Positions 49,932-57,272 of a DNA stretch of 64,000 nucleotides are shown here, piece after piece. The notes below the pieces were generated by a model. That model was not told the origin of the DNA, made no database searches, and worked only from the letters and a program-made list of their open reading frames with translations. Made by a program: the position numbers and the translations under genes. The stretch is from Comamonas composti DSM 21721 (lineage in GTDB: Bacteria; Pseudomonadota; Gammaproteobacteria; Burkholderiales; Burkholderiaceae_C): positions 62,001 through 126,000 of the forward strand of contig NZ_AUCQ01000012.1 of NCBI RefSeq assembly GCF_000429845.1, given 5' to 3'. Numbering within the stretch: the first letter of the stretch is position 1; the number at the start of each line of letters is the position of its first letter.

Positions 49932-50566
49932 GACGGCCACCGCAGCAGTTCATCGACCAGCGCAGTGATCTCGCGCGCGGCGGCGCTATCCGGCGCCGTC
50001 TCGCGTGCCAGCCGGCCAGCGGCCACGCTGTCGGCGAACACGATGCGCTGATGCACTTCCGATCGCAGCGCAGGCAGCGGCTGCTCGGCCAGGGCGCCGC
50101 GTGCCTCGCGCCCGATCACCGTGGTGCTGACGCGCCGGTTGATGGCGAAGGCCGCGCGCAACGTTGGCCGGAACACCTGCGCCTCGCGGATCAGTGCCAC
50201 CATTTCGGCGCTGGCCCACAGGTCGTAGGGGCTGGGCTGCACGGGGATCAGCACGCGCTCGGCCGCCAGCAGCGCGGAGCGCGCAAAGGCGGCGATGCGT
50301 GGCGGCCCGTCGATGACGACGTGATCGGCCCGCCTGGCGAGTTCTGGGGCTTCCTGGTGCAGTGTTTCGCGTGCCAGGCCCACGGCGCTGAACAGCCTTG
50401 GCAAACCTTGCTGGCTGCGGCGCTGCGTCCAGTCCAGCGCGGAGCCTTGCGGGTCGGCATCCAGCAGGATGACCGACTGCCCGCGCATCGCCAGCTCGCC
50501 GGCAATATGGGTGGCGAGCGTGGTCTTGCCCACGCCGCCTTTCTGGTTGAGCAGCGCGACGATCAT
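49928..50566 (-). CDS. parA: Partition ATPase ParA
   Basis: 212 aa from the ATG at 50566. Walker-type ATPase: MIVALLNQKGGVGKTTLATHIAG (deviant Walker A KGGVGKTT, residues 9-16), VILLDADPQGSALDWTQRR, HVVIDGPPRIAAFARSALLAAERVLIPVQPSPYDLWAS. Short ParA of the ParF/IncC type without N-terminal DNA-binding domain. It helps stabilise the circular ICE during division. The origin region lies directly upstream. Confidence 0.93.
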   Translation of the reverse strand: MIVALLNQKGGVGKTTLATHIAGELAMRGQSVILLDADPQGSALDWTQRRSQQGLPRLFSAVGLARETLHQEAPELARRADHVVIDGPPRIAAFARSALLAAERVLIPVQPSPYDLWASAEMVALIREAQVFRPTLRAAFAINRRVSTTVIGREARGALAEQPLPALRSEVHQRIVFADSVAAGRLARETAPDSAAAREITALVDELLRWPS

Positions 50567-50669
50567 GGCCTGGCCCTCCGCGTTGGAAAGCCTGGCTGTT
50601 GCTGCTGGTTTTCGTGCCCTTCGTTCGCCGGTTGGGTGGTTGTCCACCGAGACGCGGCGCTTCTACTAA

Positions 50670-50698
50670 AAGTTAGAGAATTTAAGTTAGGGAAGTTA
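50670..50698. promoter_or_regulatory. AT-rich stretch with three AAGTTA repeats
   Basis: AAGTTA occurs at 50670-50675, 50684-50689 and 50693-50698 within an AT-rich tract in an otherwise GC-rich region, about 45 bp from the iterons. It fits a DNA-unwinding element of an iteron origin or the parA promoter. Confidence 0.5.
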
Positions 50699-50743
50699 AG
50701 GGGCGCCGAAACCCGCGCCAGCATTGGCTTCGCGGCCGATTTT

Positions 50744-50807
50744 GTTGCCTGATAGCACGAGGATTCGTTGCCTGATAGCACGATACCTCTGTTGCCTGAT
50801 AGCACGA
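50744..50807 (+). repeat. Three iterons, putative vegetative replication origin
   Basis: GTTGCCTGATAGCACGA (17 bp) is repeated exactly at 50744-50760, 50767-50783 and 50791-50807, a period of 23-24 bp. It lies between repA and parA and beside an AT-rich tract. A TTATCCCCG at about 50833 is a weak DnaA-box-like match. This architecture indicates that RepA binds here to start replication of the excised element. Confidence 0.85.
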
Positions 50808-50831
50808 GTCCGTCCACAGGCTTTGTCGCAG

Positions 50832-51677
50832 TTATCCCCGTGCCGTTTGCAGCACGGGCCGGAACGTCAACAGCGGCGAGGAAATACCCGAGGCGTACTC
50901 GATGCCCAACTGGTAGCCAGGCAAGGCTTGCCGCGCCACCAGCGCCCGCAGGTCGGCGGCAAAGTCGTAGTACCGCGCCACGCTGCCCGACTTGCGGTAC
51001 AGGTGCCGGAAGTCGAACTGCCAGCCGCCAGGCTGTCGCCCGCCGTGCTTGCGCACCAGGCGGTACAGCCATCGCTCGATCCCGCCCGTGAGCCGGAAAT
51101 ACGCCGGTTCGATGGTCAGCACCAGTGCCGCATCGAGCACACCGGCAAAGAACCAGTCCGGCAGGATCAACTCCAGCCCCAAGGGCGTGCCCTTGGCATC
51201 GGCCAGCTCCTTCCACTCGTTGATCCACGAGAAGCGATGCAGGCGCCGCCCGGTCGTCTCGCGGATCGACGTGGCCACCGTGGTCGATTGCAGGCGATCC
51301 AGCGCGGCCTTGAGGCGCTGGTAGTCGCGCAGCGACGTACCGCGCCCAATGAAGCGCAGGATCTCGTAGGGCGTGGCCTGCATCAGCCGCGACGGGCGCA
51401 AGCCCGCGTCGCGCGCTTCCACGATCTGGCTGGCGGCCCAGATCAGCACGTCCGCATCCCAAATCGTGGCGATGCCGTGCTCGGCCGTACCCTCCACGCG
51501 GATCGTCACGCCGCTGGCTTGGAAGTCGATCGGCGCCGTGCGCCGCGACTTCGCCAGCGAGAAGAACGGAAAGGCCATCAAGTCCTGGCTGTCGCGCGGC
51601 GCCATGTCGCCCGGCAAGGCGCGGAACAGATCGAGCTGTTCGCGCTCCTGCCTGACTGCCCCGGATGGGCTGGACAT
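50832..51677 (-). CDS. repA: Replication initiator protein RepA
   Basis: 281 aa from the ATG at 51677 (MSSPSGAVRQEREQLDLFRALPGDMAPRDSQDLMAFPFFSLAKSRR); a methionine six codons upstream is an alternative. The family core includes TPYEILRFIGRGTSLRDYQRLKAALDRLQSTTVATSIRE and WFFAGVLDAALVLTIEPAYFRLTGGIERWLYRLVRKHGG, typical of plasmid RepA (winged-helix initiators). The gene ends 25 bp beyond the last iteron, so the origin lies at its 3' side. Supports a replicative phase of the ICE. Confidence 0.88.
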   Translation of the reverse strand: MSSPSGAVRQEREQLDLFRALPGDMAPRDSQDLMAFPFFSLAKSRRTAPIDFQASGVTIRVEGTAEHGIATIWDADVLIWAASQIVEARDAGLRPSRLMQATPYEILRFIGRGTSLRDYQRLKAALDRLQSTTVATSIRETTGRRLHRFSWINEWKELADAKGTPLGLELILPDWFFAGVLDAALVLTIEPAYFRLTGGIERWLYRLVRKHGGRQPGGWQFDFRHLYRKSGSVARYYDFAADLRALVARQALPGYQLGIEYASGISSPLLTFRPVLQTARG

Positions 51678-51703
51678 GGCGAAGGCCACCCGCACTCCAG
51701 CGA

Positions 51704-51985
51704 TCAGCGCGCACGGCTGTCCGCCGAGTGCTGCTCGGCGTATTCGGGATCGGACGTGCTCTCGAAGCTGCGATCCGCAGCCCAGGCATCGAGGTCGGCC
51801 ACGGCGTACATGACGCGGCGGCCGAACTTGCGAAACTTGGGGCCGCCACCCAGCACGCGCTGCTTTTCCAGCGTGCGCGGCGACAGCCGCAGGTAATCGG
51901 CAGCCTCGTCGTTGGTGAGATAACGCTGCGGTTGCGCGGCAGCGGTCGAGACAGTAGCGGCAGGCCGCAAGGGAGCAGGACGCAT
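51704..51985 (-). CDS. AlpA-like helix-turn-helix protein
   Basis: 93 aa from the ATG at 51985, chosen because GGAGG lies 8 nt upstream; the ATG at 52000 would include that ribosome site in its coding sequence. The core RYLTNDEAADYLRLSPRTLEKQRVLGGGPKFRKFGRRVMYAVADLDAWAADRSF is a MerR/AlpA-type helix-turn-helix as found in excisionases. It may regulate repA directly downstream (27 bp) or excision. Confidence 0.85.
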   Translation of the reverse strand: MRPAPLRPAATVSTAAAQPQRYLTNDEAADYLRLSPRTLEKQRVLGGGPKFRKFGRRVMYAVADLDAWAADRSFESTSDPEYAEQHSADSRAR

Positions 51986-52068
51986 GGTGAGAACCTCCAT
52001 CGGTTGCAGGGCTCCGGCCACACAGCGCAACCGGATGGAGGCAGTATCAGAAAACGAAGCCCTCGTGC

Positions 52069-52818
52069 TCAGGGTCGTTTTGCGCTCTCTTCAAAACGAC
52101 CCTTCTCAAGCGGCGGCAGTTGTGCTAGGCGGCGATAGCCGCCGCGCATCAGCGCATCGCCACGCCGCACCAGGCGGCGCACCTTGGAGCGCAGGCCGCC
52201 GTCGCTGTACCAACCAGCTGCGGCATCCGCGCCGAACAAGCCTTCAGCTACGTCGCGTAAGGACGCACCCGCCAGGGTCGCATCGAGCGCCTGCAGGGTG
52301 TGCAGCTCCAGCAGCGCCGCAGGCGGTGGCCTGGGCCGCGCCATTGGCGCAGGCGTGTCGGGCACATGCGTGGTGCCGTGACCGCGGTGGGCGTAAGCCA
52401 CGGCCATGCCGTCCTCCAGGCCAGGCGCCAGCGCATAGCGCAGGCAATGGCCTGAACTGCGCGCGATCAGCGCCAGGCCCTTGCCGTCATGCAGCAGCTG
52501 CTTGTGACCGGGGATGCACCAGAAGGCGAAGGCCGCAGCGTCAGGCGGCGGATCTGCATCCGGGTGGAGCTGCACCACGGCTTCATGGCCAGGCAGCCAG
52601 GCCGGATGCGCGTCACGCGCATCCAGGGCCGGGTCTTCCAGCAGACGCAAGCCCCAGCGATGCGCAGCATCGAGGCGGCGCGCACGGTGGAGCCAGTCAA
52701 GCCGGTAATCGGGATGGCGGCGCAGATACTCCCAGGCCAGTGCCAGCGTATCCAGGCACAGCACGTAGAGGTAGGCGGCAGTCGGATACCAGTGCGCGAG
52801 GTGGTGCGGTTCGGCCAT
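52069..52818 (-). CDS. DUF2285 domain protein
   Basis: 249 aa. The N-terminus (HLAHWYPTAAYLYVLCLDTLALAWEYLRRHPDYRLDW) is a DUF6499-like segment; the C-terminal part (LLELHTLQALDATLAGASLRDVAEGLFGADAAAGWYSDGGLRSKVRRLVRRGDALMRGGYRRL) is DUF2285 with a helix-turn-helix-like pattern. A constant companion of AlpA-like and RepA genes in Tn4371-type ICEs, likely DNA-binding. Function unproven. Confidence 0.85.
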   Translation of the reverse strand: MAEPHHLAHWYPTAAYLYVLCLDTLALAWEYLRRHPDYRLDWLHRARRLDAAHRWGLRLLEDPALDARDAHPAWLPGHEAVVQLHPDADPPPDAAAFAFWCIPGHKQLLHDGKGLALIARSSGHCLRYALAPGLEDGMAVAYAHRGHGTTHVPDTPAPMARPRPPPAALLELHTLQALDATLAGASLRDVAEGLFGADAAAGWYSDGGLRSKVRRLVRRGDALMRGGYRRLAQLPPLEKGRFEESAKRP

Positions 52819-53159
52819 GACGCAAACTCCCGTAGAGCAGGATGGCCGTCACCGGTTTCACACGCAAACGTCACCGCATCGAACTAGCATCCAATCGTGA
52901 ATAAGCTGGTAGATTAGTAACTTGCGTGTCAAGACGAAAAGCATCCGATGGATTGCTTGGATCGTCTGAATGCGACGGTGGCGCGCAAGGAAATGCGGCC
53001 TCCTGCGATACCCACCGTGCCCGATGGCACGGCCGGCATCATGACTGTTTGCGTCAGGATGGCACCGGTTTGGTGCAACAGTGCGAACTAAGACCTGACA
53101 GGTCTGAAGCAAGACCGAAATAGTCTCAATGCGCCCGGCTTGGCCGTGGCGCGAACGGC
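52819..53159. other. Intergenic region (341 bp) with regulatory palindromes
   Basis: No gene. Contains the AT-richer promoter-like stretch next to the DUF2285 start (52870-52925) and the palindromes at 53091-53126. Confidence 0.5.
53091..53126. promoter_or_regulatory. Pair of AGAC/GTCT inverted repeats, candidate operator
   Basis: AGACCTG-A-CAGGTCT (53091-53105) is a perfect 15-bp palindrome, and 53112-53126 repeats the outer motif as AGAC-7 nt-GTCT. Equal size and shared ends suggest two binding sites for one dimeric regulator upstream of the DUF2285 operon, perhaps the XRE protein nearby. Confidence 0.5.
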
Positions 53160-53507
53160 TCAATCGAGGACGGAACCGTTGTCCTGGGCCAGCCGCAGGT
53201 ATTCCGACAGCGGGCGTACCGCCCGGAAATACCGATCCCGCATGACGGGTTGCTGGCGTGGCCCGACGATGGAAGCCAAGTCGGAAAGTTTCACCGTCCC
53301 CAACTCGGGCATGCTGATTCCCAGGTCGATCAGGCCGTAGGCCGTGTCGCCATCGACGGGATCGAGCGAAGTCAGCAGCCAGGTGGCGTGCGCATCTGGC
53401 GTGAACAACCGCACCACGGGCAACGGGTCATTGGCCAAGCCAGCGGCCCGGACCCGGCCGTGTTCCAGCAGTTGCTTGCGCTCGTCCTCGGTGATGAGCC
53501 GGTTCAT
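53160..53507 (-). CDS. DUF2958 protein, copy 1
   Basis: 115 aa from the ATG at 53507 preceded by GAGGGGG. Core: LITEDERKQLLEHG..., PLPVVRLFTPDAHATWLLTSLDPVDGDTAYGLIDLGISMPELGTVKLSDLASI, diagnostic of DUF2958, a family common on conjugative elements with no known function. A paralogue lies at 61204-61554. It diverges from the XRE gene across a 220-bp region. Confidence 0.88.
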   Translation of the reverse strand: MNRLITEDERKQLLEHGRVRAAGLANDPLPVVRLFTPDAHATWLLTSLDPVDGDTAYGLIDLGISMPELGTVKLSDLASIVGPRQQPVMRDRYFRAVRPLSEYLRLAQDNGSVLD

Positions 53508-53730
53508 AGATACCCCCTCATTCGTACAAAACCGCCGAAGAGTGAAAGCGCAGAACCGTATCGGCGGGTTTGTGGAAAGGCACAGAAACGGCTTTGCGCT
53601 TCCGTCCAAAACCGCAGATACGGATTTCCGTAAAAGTACAAAAGCGGCAGGTCCACATGAATGAACACTATAGATTGTAGTCCCATAGGGCGCAATCGGC
53701 TGTCATCTTGGATTTTGGGGGGATCTAGGG

Positions 53731-54021
53731 TTGGCAGCGAAACATACATTGTCGGAGGCACTAAAGACCATCAGGAAAGCGCGTGGATTGAGCCAGGAGG
53801 CGTTCTCCGACGTGTCCAGCCGCACCTACATGAGCACGCTGGAGCGCGACCTCAAAAGCCCCACCTTGAACAAGCTGGCCGAGCTGTGCGAGGTCATGGA
53901 GGTGCACCCGCTCACGCTGCTGACGCTGGCGTATGCCGGCAAAGACCCGCGCAAGTTCAATCAATTGTTGGCGCAGGTGCGTCAAGAGTTGGCATCTATC
54001 AGCGAGGCTGATGACGAGTGA
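53731..54021 (+). CDS. XRE family transcriptional regulator
   Basis: 96 aa from a TTG at 53731, with GGGGGGATC upstream; no ATG is available before the helix-turn-helix. TLSEALKTIRKARGLSQEAFSDVSSRTYMSTLERDLKSPTLNKLAELCEVMEVHPLTLLTLAYAG is a Cro/CI helix-turn-helix. A similar gene follows DUF2958 in related ICEs. The upstream region carries repeated AAAACCGC-like sites (53526, 53610) that may be its operators. A PIN-like gene follows 69 bp downstream. Confidence 0.85.
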   Translation: MAAKHTLSEALKTIRKARGLSQEAFSDVSSRTYMSTLERDLKSPTLNKLAELCEVMEVHPLTLLTLAYAGKDPRKFNQLLAQVRQELASISEADDE

Positions 54022-54090
54022 CCACTGGCATGTTGAATACTACAAGTGTCGGCGCTTATGCTCCACAGACAACAATACAAGGAGGACACC

Positions 54091-54945
54091 ATGACCCTGC
54101 GAGTGACGTTTGACACTAATGTCTTGGACTACGCGTGCCGACCGGAGCGGTTTCCCAAAGACCATCGACAACCTCAACTGTGCAAGGTCCGCGATGCACT
54201 TGCTTCCAAGCGCATCCAAGGCTTCTATCCGGTGACCATGCTCACCATCGAGGGAATCATGCGCAAGGACCGAGCAGAAGTCCTTGGCAGTACCAAGCTC
54301 AGGCAGGGGGCCGAGGAACTCTCTGTGACACGGAATGCAGATCTTCCCGACGCGATTCGCGCTGAAGCAAATGGCGCCGACATTGAGACAGTTACGGTGA
54401 ACTTCACCGTTGAACAGTCCGCGCGCAAGCCTTTGCACCCGGAAGTCATCGCCAGAGTAAAAGCAGCTCAGGCATTGGGCCTGCGAGTCCTGAAAGACGT
54501 GCCTCGCATCGGCGCATTCACCATCAACGATCCGAACAACGAGTTCTATCTCGATAATGGGGACGAGAAAGCTCTCGCCGACTGGACCAACAAGGTCCAC
54601 GAAGTGGGAAGAGCCATTGAACATCGCGGGCTTGGCATTGCACAAGTCAAGGCACTTGGTCAGAACTTGGCGCTTCAAGACCCAGGATCAGCATGGTTTC
54701 AGTCTTTAGAGAACGCGAAGGACATCCACCAAGAGCGTGCGGTGGAGCGCGCTTTTGGTGAATGGGCAGATGGAGATGCCATCGCTTCCCACATTGCCTA
54801 CGGCATTGATGTCTTTTGCTCGTCCGATGTCGGAAACAGCAACGCGACCAACTCTGTTCTGGATCCCGCGAACCGTGCGTGGCTGACGACAGCTTACGGC
54901 GTAAGGTTCATGACATTCGACGATCTTCTAGCCTCTTTGCCGTGA
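54091..54945 (+). CDS. PIN-like domain protein
   Basis: 284 aa from the ATG at 54091 with GGAGG at 54081-54085. The start TLRVTFDTNVLDYA places Asp8 and Asn10 as in PIN domains; TIEGIMRKD gives Glu54; and near the end GDAIASHIAYGIDVFCSSDVG gives Asp229 and Asp246 in the D-x3-H/.sSD arrangement of the last PIN motifs. A helical insert of about 150 residues separates the halves, larger than in VapC toxins (about 130 aa total). GC content is lower than that of neighbouring genes. Probably a metal-dependent RNase-like protein; a defence or toxin role with the XRE gene is possible but not shown. Confidence 0.65.
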   Translation: MTLRVTFDTNVLDYACRPERFPKDHRQPQLCKVRDALASKRIQGFYPVTMLTIEGIMRKDRAEVLGSTKLRQGAEELSVTRNADLPDAIRAEANGADIETVTVNFTVEQSARKPLHPEVIARVKAAQALGLRVLKDVPRIGAFTINDPNNEFYLDNGDEKALADWTNKVHEVGRAIEHRGLGIAQVKALGQNLALQDPGSAWFQSLENAKDIHQERAVERAFGEWADGDAIASHIAYGIDVFCSSDVGNSNATNSVLDPANRAWLTTAYGVRFMTFDDLLASLP

Positions 54946-54998
54946 GCGGCAGAAAGATCGAGAGCTCGCTTGCTTCGATACTGACGAAGTGAAAGGGA

Positions 54999-55018
54999 GC
55001 CCCGCCGCACCGGGCGGG
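54999..55018. terminator. GC hairpin between convergent genes
   Basis: CCCCGCC-GCACCG-GGCGGGG, a 7-bp perfect stem between the PIN-like gene (plus) and DUF736 (minus). A weak pyrimidine tract (CTCCCTTTC) follows on the minus strand. Likely bidirectional terminator. Confidence 0.55.
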
Positions 55019-55030
55019 GTCCTGTGGCCG

Positions 55031-55345
55031 TCAGGCCGCCTGGGGCTTGCTGCGCGACCAGATCAGGTCGTGCGTGCCGTCTTCGCTTTCGATCAGGCGG
55101 GCGTAGACCGTGGCCGGGAACGAAGGATCGTCGAGGGTCACGGAGATGTACTCCCGCCCGGCCTCGCTGGTCTTCTTCCACGCGGCGCCGATGTCGTGAC
55201 TGGCGGCCTGGACGCGGAAGTCCGGGGCTTTCTCGTTGTCCCCCTTGTCGTTGGGCATCAGCTTGACCTTGACGTTGAGCGTCAGGGTGCGAAGCGTGCC
55301 GGTGAAGCCGTCTTTGTCTGCGGTGAAGGTGCCGATGTTGGCCAT
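55031..55345 (-). CDS. DUF736 protein
   Basis: 104 aa from the ATG at 55345 (AAAGGAG upstream). [32 protein letters not shown] and [38 protein letters not shown] match DUF736, a small single-stranded-DNA-plasmid-associated family of unknown function widespread on conjugative elements of alpha- and betaproteobacteria. Confidence 0.9.
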   Translation of the reverse strand: MANIGTFTADKDGFTGTLRTLTLNVKVKLMPNDKGDNEKAPDFRVQAASHDIGAAWKKTSEAGREYISVTLDDPSFPATVYARLIESEDGTHDLIWSRSKPQAA

Positions 55346-56223
55346 GATGGATCTCCTTTGGGTGGAACAAGGTTCGCGCCCATCGCGTCCTTGTTGTGAT
55401 CCGGCCGGCGGGGGATGGGCGGGCTGCACCGCTTGCGGTCGAAACGCAGTGGAGAGCCGGCAGGCGAAAAGAATTTGTCCCGCGAGGAATCTGCGCAGCA
55501 GAGGGGAAATTGTTTTCGCTGGACGGTTGCAGCCATGAAGCCCGAGGCGCAGCCGCGCCACCGCCAGGATTCACAACAACACAAGGACGCCTTGGGCCGA
55601 ATCGCACCGAATGGAGATAGGGCCGGTTCGGCATTCCCGCACGAAGGCAGCACCGGCTCGCCCACTGACGCGGGCCAGGTCAACCACCCGACGACAAGCG
55701 AGAACGCCCCTGCCGCACTTTGCGGCGCCGGTCTTGAGGCGTGGCGTGGAAGCTCCATAGCGGTGCCGGGCGGGATGTCCGTGAACCGTCCTTCGTGACG
55801 TGATGGGCAAGAACCGTCAGCGTTGAGGACGGCACGCATTCACACAACCTGCCGCAGCAAGCCTCGGCGTACCCGCCCCAGCCCCGCCCATTGCGGCGGA
55901 GCGCTGACCCTGGCCGATCCGGCGCAGCCGGTTCGGCGGTATCAAGGGGCGCCAAGCTCGCGCGGCGGGGATGGGCCTTGCGCCGATCCCCCGGAGGCAA
56001 GCGAAGCGCGCAGCGCCGCAGGCGCGAAGGCGTGAGGGATTGAAGCCGAATGGCCGTGACAGCGAAGTCGGCACGGGGCGCAGCCCGAAAGCCCGGCGGC
56101 GCTTTGCGCCGACACGCCAGATAGCCTAGTCATGTGAACCATTTGGCGTTAATCATCGTTGATGACGGACAAGTGGTATAAGAACGGGGATATTTACATA
56201 TCAATACAAATGTGGAATATCAA
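55346..56223. other. Long intergenic region (878 bp) upstream of DUF736, no clear gene
   Basis: GC-rich; all open frames in it lack family similarity and a proper ribosome site. It carries one copy of an 18-bp intergenic motif at 55996-56013. The last 80 bp turn AT-rich (GGATATTTACATATCAATACAAATG) and supply the promoter of the following orphan gene. Confidence 0.5.
55996..56013 (+). repeat. 18-bp intergenic motif, copy 1
   Basis: GGCAAGCGAAGCGCGCAG, followed by a GC-rich hairpin. Exact copy at 60565-60582 and a one-mismatch copy at 62301-62318; all lie in gene-free stretches of the ICE maintenance region. Confidence 0.7.
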
Positions 56224-56886
56224 ATGAATAGAGTCGAAGCTTGGCAAGTCATTAAGAGCCTTGACAGAGAGGAATTTGAGAAAAAAATTGAAAACCAGAA
56301 ATTACCGAAGGATAGGCAAGATCTGCTTTTCAAATTCATACGAGGCGAGATACTCGTCAGCTACAGTTGCGCGCCAGATCTCGAAGGGTATGCGATAAAA
56401 AGCTTGATGCCAGAGGTGTACGAGTCTTTGCCTCACGAGGCACACCCGTACTCAAGCTGCGAAATCTATGACTACGATCCGCCGAAGAACGGACAAAACA
56501 TCATCAAGCATGGCATCGGATTTGGCGAGGTTGTCAGTTACTCTACGAAATTCGGAACGTTGATGGTGCCTTGCCCAAACGAGAACGATGGAGAACGGTG
56601 CGTCATTTTCTCTGATCTCAACCTCAAGCACGGGGGGGCCGAGTTGGCGTTGCCGCCAGCTGGTATCAGAGAGCTGAATTACACGATTTCCATCGCGCAC
56701 CATAGGGACGCAAAATTTCGATTCATATCATCAAGGCTCATGAGTTCCAAAAGAGAAAAGTACCGTAAAACGATGGAGCAAGCTTTCGGTGAAATTGTTT
56801 CAGATGAAGAGGCAAGAGTTGGCTTCATTGATCGATGTATGGAAATTGTAGAAGTCAATCTAATCCACCGATCTACTCAAAACTGA
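56224..56886 (+). CDS. Orphan hypothetical protein, AT-richer than surroundings
   Basis: 220 aa from the ATG at 56224; a GTG at 56212 in frame is possible, and neither has a strong ribosome site. I do not recognise the family. The N-terminus is helical and charged (RVEAWQVIKSLDREEFEKKIENQKLPKDRQDLLFKFIRGE), and the middle has PYSSCEIYDYDPPKNGQ and VPCPNENDGERCVIFSDLNLKHGG with scattered cysteines. No signal or membrane segment. Codon use and AT content differ clearly from the flanking ICE genes, and it has its own terminator, so it is probably a transferred single gene. Confidence 0.65.
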   Translation: MNRVEAWQVIKSLDREEFEKKIENQKLPKDRQDLLFKFIRGEILVSYSCAPDLEGYAIKSLMPEVYESLPHEAHPYSSCEIYDYDPPKNGQNIIKHGIGFGEVVSYSTKFGTLMVPCPNENDGERCVIFSDLNLKHGGAELALPPAGIRELNYTISIAHHRDAKFRFISSRLMSSKREKYRKTMEQAFGEIVSDEEARVGFIDRCMEIVEVNLIHRSTQN

Positions 56887-56917
56887 ATCATAAGAATCAA
56901 TGCATGCTGAGTTCTTA

Positions 56918-56949
56918 CCGGGCGCGGCCACAGCCGCGCCCGGATTTTT
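56918..56949 (+). terminator. Rho-independent terminator of the orphan gene
   Basis: CCGGGCGCGGC-CACA-GCCGCGCCCGG, an 11-bp perfect stem with a 4-nt loop, followed by ATTTTTG. It ends 63 bp beyond the orphan gene's stop and has the classical form. Confidence 0.85.
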
Positions 56950-56956
56950 GAATCTC

Positions 56957-56989
56957 ACCGCGCCCAGGGCGGAACGGCCTGGGCGCGGT
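56957..56989 (-). terminator. Terminator hairpin of the parB-side operon
   Basis: ACCGCGCCCAGG pairs perfectly with CCTGGGCGCGGT (12 bp, 9-nt loop). It lies just beyond the stop of the small minus-strand gene at 57001 and is followed on that strand by GAGATTCAAAAATC, a weak tail. The two hairpins back to back insulate the converging units. Confidence 0.65.
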
Positions 56990-57000
56990 GCTGACGATGG

Positions 57001-57210
57001 TTATTCCTTCGTCTCGATGATCAACCACACGGCCCGCGCCAAGGCGTGGCCCGAGATCGGGTGCATGTCGGTAAGGTCAGCGCGGGCGGTCCAGCCCGAG
57101 GGCGGGCGGTAGCCGCGCACGTCGCCATTGCCGTGCCAGCGGCGAGCGCGCACCGTGCCGGGGGCGTAGATCGCCGCCATGCGCGGGCGGCTGATGGTGG
57201 TGCGGGTCAT
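57001..57210 (-). CDS. Small hypothetical protein downstream of parB
   Basis: 69 aa from the ATG at 57210 with AGGAGAAC upstream. RTTISRPRMAAIYAPGTVRARRWHGNGDVRGYRPPSGWTARADLTDMHPISGHALARAVWLIIETKE; no family recognised. It is basic at the N-terminus, follows the parB gene by 62 bp on the same strand and precedes a terminator, so it is likely the last gene of that operon. Confidence 0.6.
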   Translation of the reverse strand: MTRTTISRPRMAAIYAPGTVRARRWHGNGDVRGYRPPSGWTARADLTDMHPISGHALARAVWLIIETKE

Positions 57211-57272
57211 GGGGCGTTCTCCTTCCAGCGAAGCGCCCCGGGCGAGGCCGGGGCGCTTGCCTTCGGCGCGGG

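Noticed and set aside
55680-56074. Open frames in the gap upstream of DUF736
   Set aside because: Arg/Pro/Ala-rich translations in several overlapping frames, no ribosome site; treated as non-coding.
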